A DNA stretch of 64,000 nt from JAHRAW01 sp965203265 (GTDB taxonomy: Bacteria; Pseudomonadota; Gammaproteobacteria; Arenicellales; Poriferihabitantaceae): NCBI GenBank assembly GCA_965203265.1, contig CBDBBV010000002.1, positions 186,001 to 250,000 of the forward strand. Reading direction: 5' to 3'. The translations under genes and the position numbers were made by a program. How positions within the stretch are numbered: the first letter of the stretch is position 1; each line of letters starts with the position of its first letter. The notes beneath the pieces are model-generated. The model ran no database searches and had not been told where the DNA came from. It worked only from the letters and a program-made list of their open reading frames with translations. Shown here one piece after another: positions 40,844-49,972 of this stretch.

Positions 40844-42554
40844 TCTGGAAATCCAGCGAATCATACTGATCGGCGCGCTCGCTCTGGTGCTGGTGATGAT
40901 CTGGCAGTCGTGGGTCGAGTTCCAGCAGCAGTATGCCACGGCCCCGGCGGTTGGCGATGGCCGGCAGACGAGCCGAGGCGCCGAGGTGGTCGGCGGCGGC
41001 GAGGTCGCTCAGAGCACGGCCAGCGACATCCCCGAGGCGCCGGCGTTGCCAACTCCGCCACGGGCGGACGGCGCGGTCGAGGCGCAGTACGCCCCGGCAT
41101 CGTCGGCCTCCGAGGAGTTGATTCAAGTTACCACCGATCTGGTGCGCGCCCACATCGACCCGCGCGGCGGCGATCTGGTGCGAGTCGAGTTGTTGCGCCA
41201 TCCGGTCAGCGTGGATCAGCCGGATCAGCCGTTCGTGCTCATGCACCGCGAGGCGCCTGGTTTGTTTATCGCCCAGAGCGGCCTGATCGGGTCGGGACGG
41301 GAATATCCGAATCACGGCGTTACCTATTCGGTCGATCGGCTGATCCACGATCTCGGCGAGGATGACGCCCTGGAGGTCGTCCTCGACTGGCGCGCGCCGG
41401 ACGGGGTTGCCTATCAGAAGGTGTTTCGATTCCGCCGCGACAGCTATCGAATCGAAGTGGATTTCCGCGTGGACAACCGCAGCGGGCAAGTGTGGAACGG
41501 TTTTGTCTACGGCCAGCTGAAGCAGACCGAGGTGGTGCAGGAGAGTTCGCTGGGTTTCCTCGGTCGGCTGCCCAGCTATCACGGCGCGGCCATCTATACA
41601 GCCGAGGAGCAGTACGACAAGATTCCCTACGACGACATGCGGGAATCGCCGCTGGCGGTGTCCACCACAGCGGGCTGGGTGTCCATGATGCAGCACTATT
41701 TCGTGGCCGCGTGGCTGCCCGGCGGTTCCGACGGCTATGCGTTCTATTCCGGCGTCGGCGGCGAGGCGGCCAATCCGAGTTACCGCATCGGCTACAAGAC
41801 GACTCAGCCGGTCCGCGTCGCCTCCGGCGAGCGAGGCGTGGTCAGCACCGCCCTGTTCGTCGGCCCCAAGGAGCAGGATCGCCTAAGGCAGCAGCAAGCG
41901 GAAGGGCTGTTGCTGACGGTCGATTACGGCTGGCTGACGCCCATCGCCGATCCGTTGTTCTGGCTACTGGACAAGATTCACGGCGTGGTGCACAACTGGG
42001 GCTGGGCGATCATTCTGCTGACCTTGCTGGTCAAGGCGGTTTTCTATCCGCTGTCCGCGACCAGCTACAAGTCCATGGCCAAGATGAAGAAACTGCAGCC
42101 GCGCATGAAAACCCTGAAGGAGCGCTACGGCGACGACAAGCAGCGTTTCCAGCAGGAAATGATGAAGCTGTACAAGAGTGAAAAGGTCAACCCGGCCGGC
42201 GGTTGTCTGCCGATTCTGGTGCAGATTCCGGTATTCATCGCGTTGTATTGGGTGCTCTTGGAAAGCGTGGAGTTGCGTCAGGCGGATTTCCTCTTTTGGC
42301 TCAAGGATCTGTCGATACCGGATCCGTATTTCGTCCTGCCGTTGATCATGGGGGGCTCGATGCTGGCGCAGTTTTTTCTCAATCCGGCGCCGGTGGATCC
42401 GCTGCAAAAGAAGATCATGATGGCCATGCCCATCGTGTTCACCGTGTTCTTCCTGTGGTTTCCCGCCGGGCTGGTTTTGTACTGGGTCGTGAACAACCTG
42501 CTCTCCATTGCGCAGCAATACTACATCACCCGCAAGTTCGAGGCCGGCGCGTAA
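40836..42554 (+). CDS. yidC: Membrane protein insertase YidC
   Basis: The 572-residue insertase has an N-terminal membrane anchor (IILIGALALVLVMIWQSW), a large periplasmic domain to about residue 340, and the conserved five-helix core (WGWAIILLTLLVKAVFYPLS, then PAGGCLPILVQIPVFIALYW and PAGLVLYWVVNNLLSI). ATG 40836 has AGGAAG upstream; ATG 40818 would add six residues. It overlaps yidD and mnmE. Confidence 0.96.
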   Translation: MFNLEIQRIILIGALALVLVMIWQSWVEFQQQYATAPAVGDGRQTSRGAEVVGGGEVAQSTASDIPEAPALPTPPRADGAVEAQYAPASSASEELIQVTTDLVRAHIDPRGGDLVRVELLRHPVSVDQPDQPFVLMHREAPGLFIAQSGLIGSGREYPNHGVTYSVDRLIHDLGEDDALEVVLDWRAPDGVAYQKVFRFRRDSYRIEVDFRVDNRSGQVWNGFVYGQLKQTEVVQESSLGFLGRLPSYHGAAIYTAEEQYDKIPYDDMRESPLAVSTTAGWVSMMQHYFVAAWLPGGSDGYAFYSGVGGEAANPSYRIGYKTTQPVRVASGERGVVSTALFVGPKEQDRLRQQQAEGLLLTVDYGWLTPIADPLFWLLDKIHGVVHNWGWAIILLTLLVKAVFYPLSATSYKSMAKMKKLQPRMKTLKERYGDDKQRFQQEMMKLYKSEKVNPAGGCLPILVQIPVFIALYWVLLESVELRQADFLFWLKDLSIPDPYFVLPLIMGGSMLAQFFLNPAPVDPLQKKIMMAMPIVFTVFFLWFPAGLVLYWVVNNLLSIAQQYYITRKFEAGA

Positions 42555-43944
42555 CGCCCCGTCCGAGCGCAGCGCCTTCTCCGGCCAAGACGACATCGTC
42601 GCCGTAGCAACGCCGCCGGGGCGAGGCGGCATCAGCATCGCGCGCCTCTCCGGCTGCGGCATTCCCGCGCTGTGTCGGGCGCTGACCGGCACCCTGCCTG
42701 CGCCGCGCCACGCCAGTTTGTGCGATTTCCGCGACGGCGACGGCACGGCCATCGATCGCGGACTGGCGCTGTATTTCCCGGCGCCCGACAGCTACACCGG
42801 CGAGCACACGCTGGAATTGCACGGCCACGGCAGTCCGGTGGTGATGCAGATGTTGCTACGCCGCTGCCTCGAACTGGGCGCCGTGCTGGCGCGTCCGGGG
42901 GAATTCAGTGAGCGCGCCTTCCGCAACGGTCGCCTGGATTTGGCGCAGGCCGAAGCGGTCGCCGACCTGATCGCCAGCGGCACCGAATCCGCCGCCCGTT
43001 CGGCAATGCGTTCATTGCAGGGGGAATTCTCGACGCGCGTCCACGAGATCGTCGGCGAACTCACGCAGCTGCGGATGTTCATCGAATCTGCCATCGACTT
43101 CCCCGAGGAGGAAATCGATTTTCTCGCCGACGAGAATATCGCAGCTGGGTTGCATCGACTGCAGCGGCGCTTTGCCCGGCTGGGCGATTCGGCGCACCGC
43201 GGGAAGTTGCTGCGCGATGGCCTCAAGGTGGTGTTGACCGGGCCGCCGAATGCGGGCAAGTCGAGCCTGTTGAATGCGTTGTCGCAACAGCAGCGCGCCA
43301 TCGTCAGCGCCATCCCCGGCACCACCCGGGATGTGCTCGAACAATTCATCGAGATCGACGGGTTGCCGGTGGAGCTCATCGACACCGCCGGCATTCGCGA
43401 AAGCGCCGATGAGATCGAGGTCGAGGGAGTTCGCCGGGCGCGCGCGGCGCAGCGGCAGGCGGGGCTGATTCTGCTGGTGATCGACGACGCCGACACCGCC
43501 GAGGGGGAGGTCGAGCGGTTGCTTGCGCGTACCGTCGCCGATGCCGATAGCGGCGTGCCGCTGTGCTTGGTGCGCAACAAGATCGATGTGAGCGGCCGGT
43601 CTACTGGTGTTGCCGGTGCCGGTGCCGCCGCCGATGGGGAGGTGGCACTGTCGGCACTGCGCGGCGACGGTTTGGCCGAGTTGCGCGAGTTGATCAAGCG
43701 CCACGCCGGATTCCGCGACGGCGAGTGCGACGGCTTCATCGCCCGCCAACGGCATGTGGATGCGCTGCGGCGCGCCGCTCGGTGTCTGGACGCCGGTATC
43801 GAGCAGTTCTCCGCTAGCCGAGCCGGCGAGCTGCTGGCGGAGGAGCTGGGCGCTTGTCAGCGCATTCTCGGGGAAATCACCGGCGAGGTGGACAGCGACG
43901 AGCTGCTCGGCATGATCTTCGCCTCGTTCTGCATCGGCAAATAG
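42508..43944 (+). CDS. mnmE: tRNA modification GTPase MnmE
   Basis: MnmE with MnmG modifies the wobble uridine of tRNAs. The 478-residue frame shows DDIVAVATPPGRGGISIARL, the GTPase P-loop GPPNAGKSSLLNAL, switch TTRD, DTAGIRESADEIE, NKID and the C-terminal FCIGK tetrahydrofolate/K-loop tail. The only canonical start before the fold is TTG 42508, which overlaps the end of yidC by 47 bases, giving a 28-residue N-terminal extension. mnmG lies 2.5 kb away, separated by the motor pair. Confidence 0.95.
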   Translation: MRSNTTSPASSRPARNAPSERSAFSGQDDIVAVATPPGRGGISIARLSGCGIPALCRALTGTLPAPRHASLCDFRDGDGTAIDRGLALYFPAPDSYTGEHTLELHGHGSPVVMQMLLRRCLELGAVLARPGEFSERAFRNGRLDLAQAEAVADLIASGTESAARSAMRSLQGEFSTRVHEIVGELTQLRMFIESAIDFPEEEIDFLADENIAAGLHRLQRRFARLGDSAHRGKLLRDGLKVVLTGPPNAGKSSLLNALSQQQRAIVSAIPGTTRDVLEQFIEIDGLPVELIDTAGIRESADEIEVEGVRRARAAQRQAGLILLVIDDADTAEGEVERLLARTVADADSGVPLCLVRNKIDVSGRSTGVAGAGAAADGEVALSALRGDGLAELRELIKRHAGFRDGECDGFIARQRHVDALRRAARCLDAGIEQFSASRAGELLAEELGACQRILGEITGEVDSDELLGMIFASFCIGK

Positions 43945-43954
43945 GCGAACGGTT

Positions 43955-43984
43955 TTGCCGCGCGCTTGGCGGAAATGGTACACT
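43955..43984 (+). promoter_or_regulatory. Promoter for the motor pair (and possibly mnmG)
   Basis: TTGCCG (43955-43960) and TACACT (43979-43984) are 18 bases apart, just after the mnmE stop and 52 bases before the MotA-like start. This suggests that the pair is expressed apart from mnmE. Confidence 0.5.
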
Positions 43985-44035
43985 GGCGCGTTTCCCCTTT
44001 CCCCCTTTTTCCTTGGCCCCTTGGTAGTTACGATT

Positions 44036-45061
44036 ATGGACGCGAAAAGATCACCGCACCGATCACCGCATCGCCACTATACCCGCAGCGTGCTGTTGCA
44101 GATGCTGGCGGTGTTTTCCCTGCTGGGCGGCGTGGTCGCGTGGCAGTGGGATGTGGTTTCCCTGATTTACCTGAAGAACCAGATCAACGCGCTCGGATGG
44201 GCGATCAACGGCAGCATCGTGCTGTTGTTCCTCGGTGGGTTGGCGGTGTTGATCGGGCGCTTCCTCGAATATCGCATGCAGGAGTCCGCCATCTCCCGCT
44301 TTCTGCGCAACATCAAGCGAGACGAGGAGCCGCTGGCCGGCGTGTCGTCGCGCACCATGGTGGCCGAGCGCTATCGCATCCTGCAGCAAATCAATCGACA
44401 ACGCGCCGTCATCAATCAAAATGCGCTGGCGGCAACCCTGTTGGCGGCGGAATCCAGCCGCAACAGCTTCCTCAAATTCGTGCACAACGTGCTGATACTC
44501 ACCGGAGTTTTCGGCACCATCATTTCCCTCTCCCTTTCCCTGCTGGGGGCCTCGGACATCATTCAGGGAAGCGGGCAGGCGGATGGTCAGGCGAGCGGCC
44601 TCAGCACCATGATCTTCGGCATGTCCACCGCCTTGTCCACCACCATGACGGCCATCCTCGCCTATCTCGTGTTCGGCTATTTCTACATCAAGCTCACCGA
44701 CACCCAAACCTACCTGATCAGCCGAGTGGAGGAAGCGACCACCACCGTCCTGCTGCCGGATATGCAGCCGGATCGGGACGCGGTGGTGAAGGATTACGCC
44801 GACAGCATCCGCAGCGCCGGCAAATTGATCAAGCGTTTCGACCAGTCCCAACGGCAATATAACGACTCGATTCAAACCCTGCTGGAAGCCACCCAGTCGT
44901 TGTCTCGGCAGCTGACCGCCCACGACGGCTCCGCCGAGGCACGGCTGGCCGGGATGCTGGCGCAGGTCAGCGAGCAACAACAGCGCGCCGCCGCGGAAAA
45001 TCGGGAACTGTTGTCGGCGGTGGTCGATTTGCTGCAGGAAGGCTTCCGCCTGCCCAAGTAA
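44036..45061 (+). CDS. MotA/TolQ/ExbB-family ion channel subunit with C-terminal coiled coil
   Basis: The 341-residue protein has four hydrophobic segments (about 19-37, 57-75, 149-171, 189-217). The last two match the pore helices of the MotA/TolQ/ExbB family: LTGVFGTIISLSLSLLG and STMIFGMSTALSTTMTAILA, with the polar Thr/Ser faces. A cytoplasmic loop of about 70 residues separates helices 2 and 3, and a charged helical tail follows (221-341). It is neither TolQ nor ExbB by length and neighbours, nor flagellar MotA. Its partner is the next gene, 22 bases downstream. I infer an ion-driven 5:2 motor of unknown task, probably at the cell envelope. Confidence 0.8.
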   Translation: MDAKRSPHRSPHRHYTRSVLLQMLAVFSLLGGVVAWQWDVVSLIYLKNQINALGWAINGSIVLLFLGGLAVLIGRFLEYRMQESAISRFLRNIKRDEEPLAGVSSRTMVAERYRILQQINRQRAVINQNALAATLLAAESSRNSFLKFVHNVLILTGVFGTIISLSLSLLGASDIIQGSGQADGQASGLSTMIFGMSTALSTTMTAILAYLVFGYFYIKLTDTQTYLISRVEEATTTVLLPDMQPDRDAVVKDYADSIRSAGKLIKRFDQSQRQYNDSIQTLLEATQSLSRQLTAHDGSAEARLAGMLAQVSEQQQRAAAENRELLSAVVDLLQEGFRLPK

Positions 45062-45083
45062 CACCAAGCGAGCCCCGCCGACC

Positions 45084-46478
45084 ATGCCGGAAAACAGCGG
45101 ATTCATCGACCTTCGAGTCGGCCACGGCGCCCGTGGCGTCGGCGACGACAGCGTGTGGCCGTCGTTCACCGACATCATGACGGTGATCGTGATGATCTTC
45201 CTGATGGCGTTGGCGGTGATGATGGTGCGCAATCTCGAGCTCGACCGCCAGCTGGTGTCCACCATGAGCGCGCAGGAAGCCAGTTTGTTGGAAAATCAGA
45301 CTCTGGTGGACAAACTGGCCATCCTCGAATCGCAAATACTCGACCTGCAACAATCTCTGGGGGAGAGCGTGAGCGCGCGCGATGCCCTGCGGGTGCGGCT
45401 GCTGGCGGAGCTGCAGCGACTCGAGGAAATGACCGCCGAAAACATCGCGCTGGGGGCGCAACTCGCCGACATCATCGGCCAGCGCGACCAGCTGACCGAG
45501 CAGGTGCGCACCACCAGCGAAAATCTGGCAGCCGCCCAAGCCGAGAGTCAGGCGTTGGCGCAGGACGTTCAAGCCCTCACCGAGCGCGACCGCATCGCGC
45601 GCGAAACCATCGCCGAGGCGCAGGCGGAGAATCAATCACTGGCGGAGAATGTGGCGGTGCTGACGGCGCGCGCCGCCGAGCTGGCGCGGCTACGCGACCA
45701 AGCGCGCGCGCAGATGGCCGAGCTGAATCGGCTGATCGCCGATCTGAAATTGCAGTTCGGCGCCCTCGAACAAAGTTCCAGCAGCGAGATCGAATCGCTC
45801 ACCGACGCCAACCAATCCCTGTCCGAGCAACTGCAAACGGTGTCCGGCCAGCTGCAGCAGATGAAGGACTTGTTGCAACAGGAGCAGCAGCAGGGGCGCG
45901 AACTGGCCGCCCGTTTCGAGACGCAAACACGGGAATTGCTGGCCAAGCAGGTGCTACTCGAGCGGTTGCAGTCGGCGCAACAGGCGCTCACGCAAAGCAA
46001 CGCCGACGCCAGCACGGAAATCGACAAGCTGAACGAGTTGATTCGCCAACGGCAAGCGGAAAATGCCGCGTTGCAGGCGTTGGCGGATGAATCCGGTGCC
46101 CGATACCGCTCCTTGCAGGAAGAGTACGACTCCCTCGACGCCAAGTACCGCACGTTGGCGCGACCGGCGCGCAGCGCGGCGGGCAAATATGTGGTCAATG
46201 TGTACTTTTTTCGCACCGAAGACGGCTATCGGTTTCAGCTGAAGGAGCCGGCGCAAAGCGAGCCGGTGAACTATGCCAGTCAGGCGCGGCTGGAGCAGCG
46301 TCTCGCCAGTCTCAAGGCGGAGCACGGCGCGAACCTGTACACCAGATTGGTGCTCCCGCCAGACAACCAGCTGACTCATGATGAGGCGTGGCGTTTCACA
46401 CAGGCGATCTTGCAAAGTTACGACTCCTACCACCAGCAATATCCGGAGGCCCTCGGCGGTTCTGCCGGAGCGCCCTGA
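45084..46478 (+). CDS. MotB/ExbD-like motor subunit with long periplasmic coiled coil
   Basis: The 464-residue protein starts with about 26 cytoplasmic residues, then one membrane helix carrying the proton-binding aspartate in WPSFTDIMTVIVMIFLMALA (D30), the hallmark of MotB/ExbD/TolR-type subunits. Residues 50-360 are almost continuous heptad-like coiled coil rich in Ala, Gln, Glu and Leu. The last 100 residues (from AGKYVVNVYFF) form a compact domain I do not recognise; no OmpA-type peptidoglycan-binding motif is seen. A rod of some 300 residues could span the periplasm. It lies 12 bases before mnmG, so mnmG may be read from the same message. Confidence 0.8.
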   Translation: MPENSGFIDLRVGHGARGVGDDSVWPSFTDIMTVIVMIFLMALAVMMVRNLELDRQLVSTMSAQEASLLENQTLVDKLAILESQILDLQQSLGESVSARDALRVRLLAELQRLEEMTAENIALGAQLADIIGQRDQLTEQVRTTSENLAAAQAESQALAQDVQALTERDRIARETIAEAQAENQSLAENVAVLTARAAELARLRDQARAQMAELNRLIADLKLQFGALEQSSSSEIESLTDANQSLSEQLQTVSGQLQQMKDLLQQEQQQGRELAARFETQTRELLAKQVLLERLQSAQQALTQSNADASTEIDKLNELIRQRQAENAALQALADESGARYRSLQEEYDSLDAKYRTLARPARSAAGKYVVNVYFFRTEDGYRFQLKEPAQSEPVNYASQARLEQRLASLKAEHGANLYTRLVLPPDNQLTHDEAWRFTQAILQSYDSYHQQYPEALGGSAGAP

Positions 46479-46490
46479 GATCCAATCTGC

Positions 46491-48371
46491 ATGAAATATC
46501 CCGAGCGGTTTGCGGTCATCGTGGTCGGTGCCGGGCACGCCGGTGTCGAGGCTGCGCTGGCCAGCGCCCGCATGGGCTGCGAGACCCTGTTGCTGACCGA
46601 CAACATCGAAACCGTCGGGCAGATGTCGTGCAATCCGGCCATCGGCGGCATCGGCAAGGGGCATATCGTGCGCGAGATCGACGCTCTGGGCGGCGTCATG
46701 GCGCAGGCCATAGACGAGGCGGGAATTCATTTTCGTACCCTCAATTCGCGCAAGGGCGCGGCGGTGCAGGCGACCCGCGCGCAGGCGGATCGCACCCTGT
46801 ACAAGATGGCGATTCGCCGGGCGCTGGAGCGGCAACCAAACCTGACGCTGGCGCAACAGCCGGTGGACGATCTGTTGCTGCAGCAGGATCGCGTAAGCGG
46901 AGTCCGAACCCGCTTCGGCGTCGACTTCGGCGCGGATGCGGTGATCCTCACCGTCGGCACTTTTCTAAACGGCAGGATTCATGTGGGCCTGAACCATGTC
47001 GGCGCCGGGCGCGCCGGCGATCCGCCTGCCGTGGCGTTGGCCGAGCGTCTGCGTGAAATGCCGTTCGCGGTGAATCGCCTGAAAACCGGCACGCCGCCGC
47101 GCATAGACGGCAAGACCATCGACTATTCCAGTTTGCAAGCCCAACCGGGCGACCGGCCGACGCCGGTGTTCTCCTTCTTCGGCGACGCCGAGCGCCACCC
47201 GCGCCAAGTCGATTGCCACATCACCGCGACCAATCGCCGCACCCACGAAATCATCGCCTCGGCGCTACACCGCTCGCCCATATACGGCGGCATGATCGAG
47301 GGAGTCGGGCCGCGTTACTGCCCCTCCATCGAAGACAAGGTGGTGCGTTTTGCCGAGCGCGACAGCCATCAGATTTTCATCGAACCCGAGGGGTTGGACA
47401 CCACCGAAATCTATCCCAACGGCATTTCCACCAGTTTGCCGTTCGATGTGCAGTATCGTTTTGTGCGAAGCATCGTGGGCTTCGAGCGGGCGGTGATCAC
47501 GCGCCCCGGCTACGCAGTCGAATACGATTTCTTCGACCCGCGCGGCCTGAAGCAGAGTCTGGAGACGAAATGCGTCGGCGGCCTGTTCTTCGCCGGCCAG
47601 ATCAACGGCACCACCGGCTACGAGGAGGCCGCCGGGCAGGGGCTGATCGCCGGCCTGAACGCGGCGCGGCTGGCGCAGGGCGGCGATAGTTGGTGTCCGG
47701 CGCGTCATCAGGCGTATATCGGCGTGATGATCGACGATCTGGTCACGCGCGGCGCCAGTGAGCCCTACCGCATGTTCACTTCCCGCGCCGAATATCGCTT
47801 GCAGTTGCGCGAGGACAACGCCGATTCGCGCTTGAGCGAAATCGCCCATCGACTCGGTTTGCTGGACGAACAGCGCTTTCGCGCCTTCGCGCACAAGCGC
47901 CAATCTATCGAATCCGAGCGGCAGAGATTGCAGGATACTTGGGTGCGGGCGCACACGGTGGATGCGGCGCTGGCGCGGCGGATTCTCGGACAGCCGCTAC
48001 AGCGGGACGCCAACCTGCTCGACCTGCTGCGCCGTCCTCAGGTCGGCTATGAAGACCTGATTGCTTTGTCGCCAAGCACGCCCGGCCTGACGGATCCCCA
48101 AGCCATCCGCCAACTGGAAAGCGAAGCCCGCTACGGCGGCTACATCGAGCGGCAAATGGCGGAAATCAAGCGCCGGGAAGAACACCGGAATCTGCCCCTA
48201 CCGGCGGAAACCGATTACCGCTCGGTGCGCGGGTTGTCGGCGGAAGCGTGTCAGAATCTGACCGAGGCGAGGCCGCAAACTCTGGGTCAGGCGTCGCGCA
48301 TTCCCGGGGTTACTCCGGCGGCCATTTCCCTGCTGATGGTGCACCTGAAGAAGAATCGGCGGGTGGCCTAG
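46491..48371 (+). CDS. mnmG: tRNA uridine-5-carboxymethylaminomethyl modification enzyme MnmG
   Basis: MnmG is the FAD partner of MnmE. The 626-residue protein has the FAD motif VIVVGAGHAGVEAALASARM, CNPAIGGIGKGHIVREIDAL, RLKTGTPPRIDGKTIDY, GLFFAGQINGTTGYEEAAGQ and FTSRAEYRLQLREDNADSRL. The usual downstream rsmG-parA-parB genes are absent; a convergent glutathione reductase follows after 22 bases. Confidence 0.97.
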   Translation: MKYPERFAVIVVGAGHAGVEAALASARMGCETLLLTDNIETVGQMSCNPAIGGIGKGHIVREIDALGGVMAQAIDEAGIHFRTLNSRKGAAVQATRAQADRTLYKMAIRRALERQPNLTLAQQPVDDLLLQQDRVSGVRTRFGVDFGADAVILTVGTFLNGRIHVGLNHVGAGRAGDPPAVALAERLREMPFAVNRLKTGTPPRIDGKTIDYSSLQAQPGDRPTPVFSFFGDAERHPRQVDCHITATNRRTHEIIASALHRSPIYGGMIEGVGPRYCPSIEDKVVRFAERDSHQIFIEPEGLDTTEIYPNGISTSLPFDVQYRFVRSIVGFERAVITRPGYAVEYDFFDPRGLKQSLETKCVGGLFFAGQINGTTGYEEAAGQGLIAGLNAARLAQGGDSWCPARHQAYIGVMIDDLVTRGASEPYRMFTSRAEYRLQLREDNADSRLSEIAHRLGLLDEQRFRAFAHKRQSIESERQRLQDTWVRAHTVDAALARRILGQPLQRDANLLDLLRRPQVGYEDLIALSPSTPGLTDPQAIRQLESEARYGGYIERQMAEIKRREEHRNLPLPAETDYRSVRGLSAEACQNLTEARPQTLGQASRIPGVTPAAISLLMVHLKKNRRVA

Positions 48372-48393
48372 CGCGCGGTGCGCGGCTGTGAGG

Positions 48394-49809
48394 TTACCGC
48401 AGGGTGACCAACTCCTCCGAGGCGGTCGGGTGTATGGCGATGGTGTCGTCGAAATCCCGTTTGCTGGCGCCCATTTTGAGGGCCACGGCGAAGCCCTGCA
48501 TCATCTCGTCCGCGCCGTCCCCGATCACGTGACAACCGACCACCTTTTCCCGGCTACCGGCGGTGATCAGCTTCACCACGGTCGGCGGGCGGTGTTCGCC
48601 GACTGCGTAGCGCATGTTGACGAATCTGCTTTGGTATACCCGCACATTCTCCTCGCCGTACACGGCGCAGGCGCGAGATTGGCTGAGGCCGACGGTGCCG
48701 ATGGGCGGATGGCTGAATACCACCGTGGGGATGTTGTCGAAGTCCAGTTTCGCTTCGGGCTGTCCGCCGAAGAGACGATCGGCGAGACGCCGCCCGGCGG
48801 CAATGGCGACCGGAGTGAGCGGGGTGGCCGGAGTAACATCGCCGACCGCATGGATGCCGTCCACCTCGGTGTTCTGCCATTCATCGACCGGAATGAAATG
48901 GTTGCGATCGGCGGAGAGACCGGCGTTTTCGAGCGCGATCTCGTCCACATTGGGTCGGCGGCTGATGGCGAATATGACGCAGTCGTAGCCGGATTCGCTC
49001 AATTCGTTCAAGTCGCCTGACGCGCCTGACGCGCCGGATTCCGCCGACCCCTCGGCGCGGTAGCCGAATCTACCGTCTTCGTCCCGATAGATTTCCCGGC
49101 ATTGGGTATGGGTTCTGATCTCGATGCCGTCCTGCCGCATTTGCGCCATCACCGTATCGCCCAGCACGTGGTCGAAGGCGCGCAGCAATTTGTCCTTGCG
49201 CAACAGCATGGTCACGCGGCTGCCCATGCCGTGCAGCATCCCCGCCAGTTCCGTGGCGATGTATCCGGCGCCGATCAGCAGCGGCCTCATCGGCTGGGTT
49301 TCCAGCTGGAAAAAACCGTCGCTGGTGATGCCGAGCTCGGCGCCGGGAATATCCGGCACCACCGGCTTGCCGCCGGTCGCGATGAGAATGTGTGCCGCCC
49401 GATACACCCGCCCGTCCGCTTCCACCGAGTCGCGTCGATGCAGGCGGGCGGCGGCGCGCACCAAATGTACGCCGGAGGCCGCCAGATTTTCCCCGTAGAT
49501 CCGATTCAGCCGGGCGACATAGCCGTCGCGCGCGGCTTTCAGAGTCGGCCAGTGAAACCCCTGCTGGGCGACTTGGAATCCATAACTGCTTGCCAAATCG
49601 AGAGCCTGATGAATTTGCGAGGCGTTCCACATCACCTTTTTTGGCACGCAGCCGGCGTTGACGCAGGTGCCGCCCAGCGGCCCCGGCTCGAACAGCAACA
49701 CGCGCGCGCCGTATTCCGCGGCGCGGCGAGCTGCGGCGATGCCGCCGCTACCGCCGCCGATGACGATGAAATCCCATCTGTCGGGCTGCTTGGAGTCGCT
49801 TGCGTTCAT
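48394..49809 (-). CDS. gor: Glutathione-disulfide reductase-like flavoprotein
   Basis: The 471-residue enzyme reduces glutathione disulfide with NADPH. It has the FAD motif FIVIGGGSGGIAAARRAAEY, the redox disulfide GGTCVNAGCVPKK, the NADPH motif LLIGAGYIATELAGML, the second FAD segment GIHAVGDVTPATPLTPVAIA and the catalytic HPTASEE near the C-terminus. ATG 49809 is chosen because the conserved fold begins a dozen residues later. Odd: a Gly/Ser/Ala-rich insertion (about residues 262-285) in the central domain. Confidence 0.9.
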   Translation of the reverse strand: MNASDSKQPDRWDFIVIGGGSGGIAAARRAAEYGARVLLFEPGPLGGTCVNAGCVPKKVMWNASQIHQALDLASSYGFQVAQQGFHWPTLKAARDGYVARLNRIYGENLAASGVHLVRAAARLHRRDSVEADGRVYRAAHILIATGGKPVVPDIPGAELGITSDGFFQLETQPMRPLLIGAGYIATELAGMLHGMGSRVTMLLRKDKLLRAFDHVLGDTVMAQMRQDGIEIRTHTQCREIYRDEDGRFGYRAEGSAESGASGASGDLNELSESGYDCVIFAISRRPNVDEIALENAGLSADRNHFIPVDEWQNTEVDGIHAVGDVTPATPLTPVAIAAGRRLADRLFGGQPEAKLDFDNIPTVVFSHPPIGTVGLSQSRACAVYGEENVRVYQSRFVNMRYAVGEHRPPTVVKLITAGSREKVVGCHVIGDGADEMMQGFAVALKMGASKRDFDDTIAIHPTASEELVTLR

Positions 49810-49972
49810 CGCCGAATTGTACCGGTTTTGCCCGGTCGGTCGGGTTGCGCGGGCGTCGCCTCGGGGTGGTGTTCGTGCGAGGGAAAAAAGTAGTATTATG
49901 GCGTAACGCCGTGTCCGCGCACTTCGAGATTGCGGGGCGGCACTTGGCAGCGAGGGCAACGAGGAATACGCG

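Noticed and set aside
44036..46478. Zorya anti-phage system or flagellar MotAB
   Set aside because: The membrane parts fit the broad family, but no Zorya nuclease or helicase gene follows, no flagellar genes are near, and MotB's peptidoglycan-binding domain is not seen.
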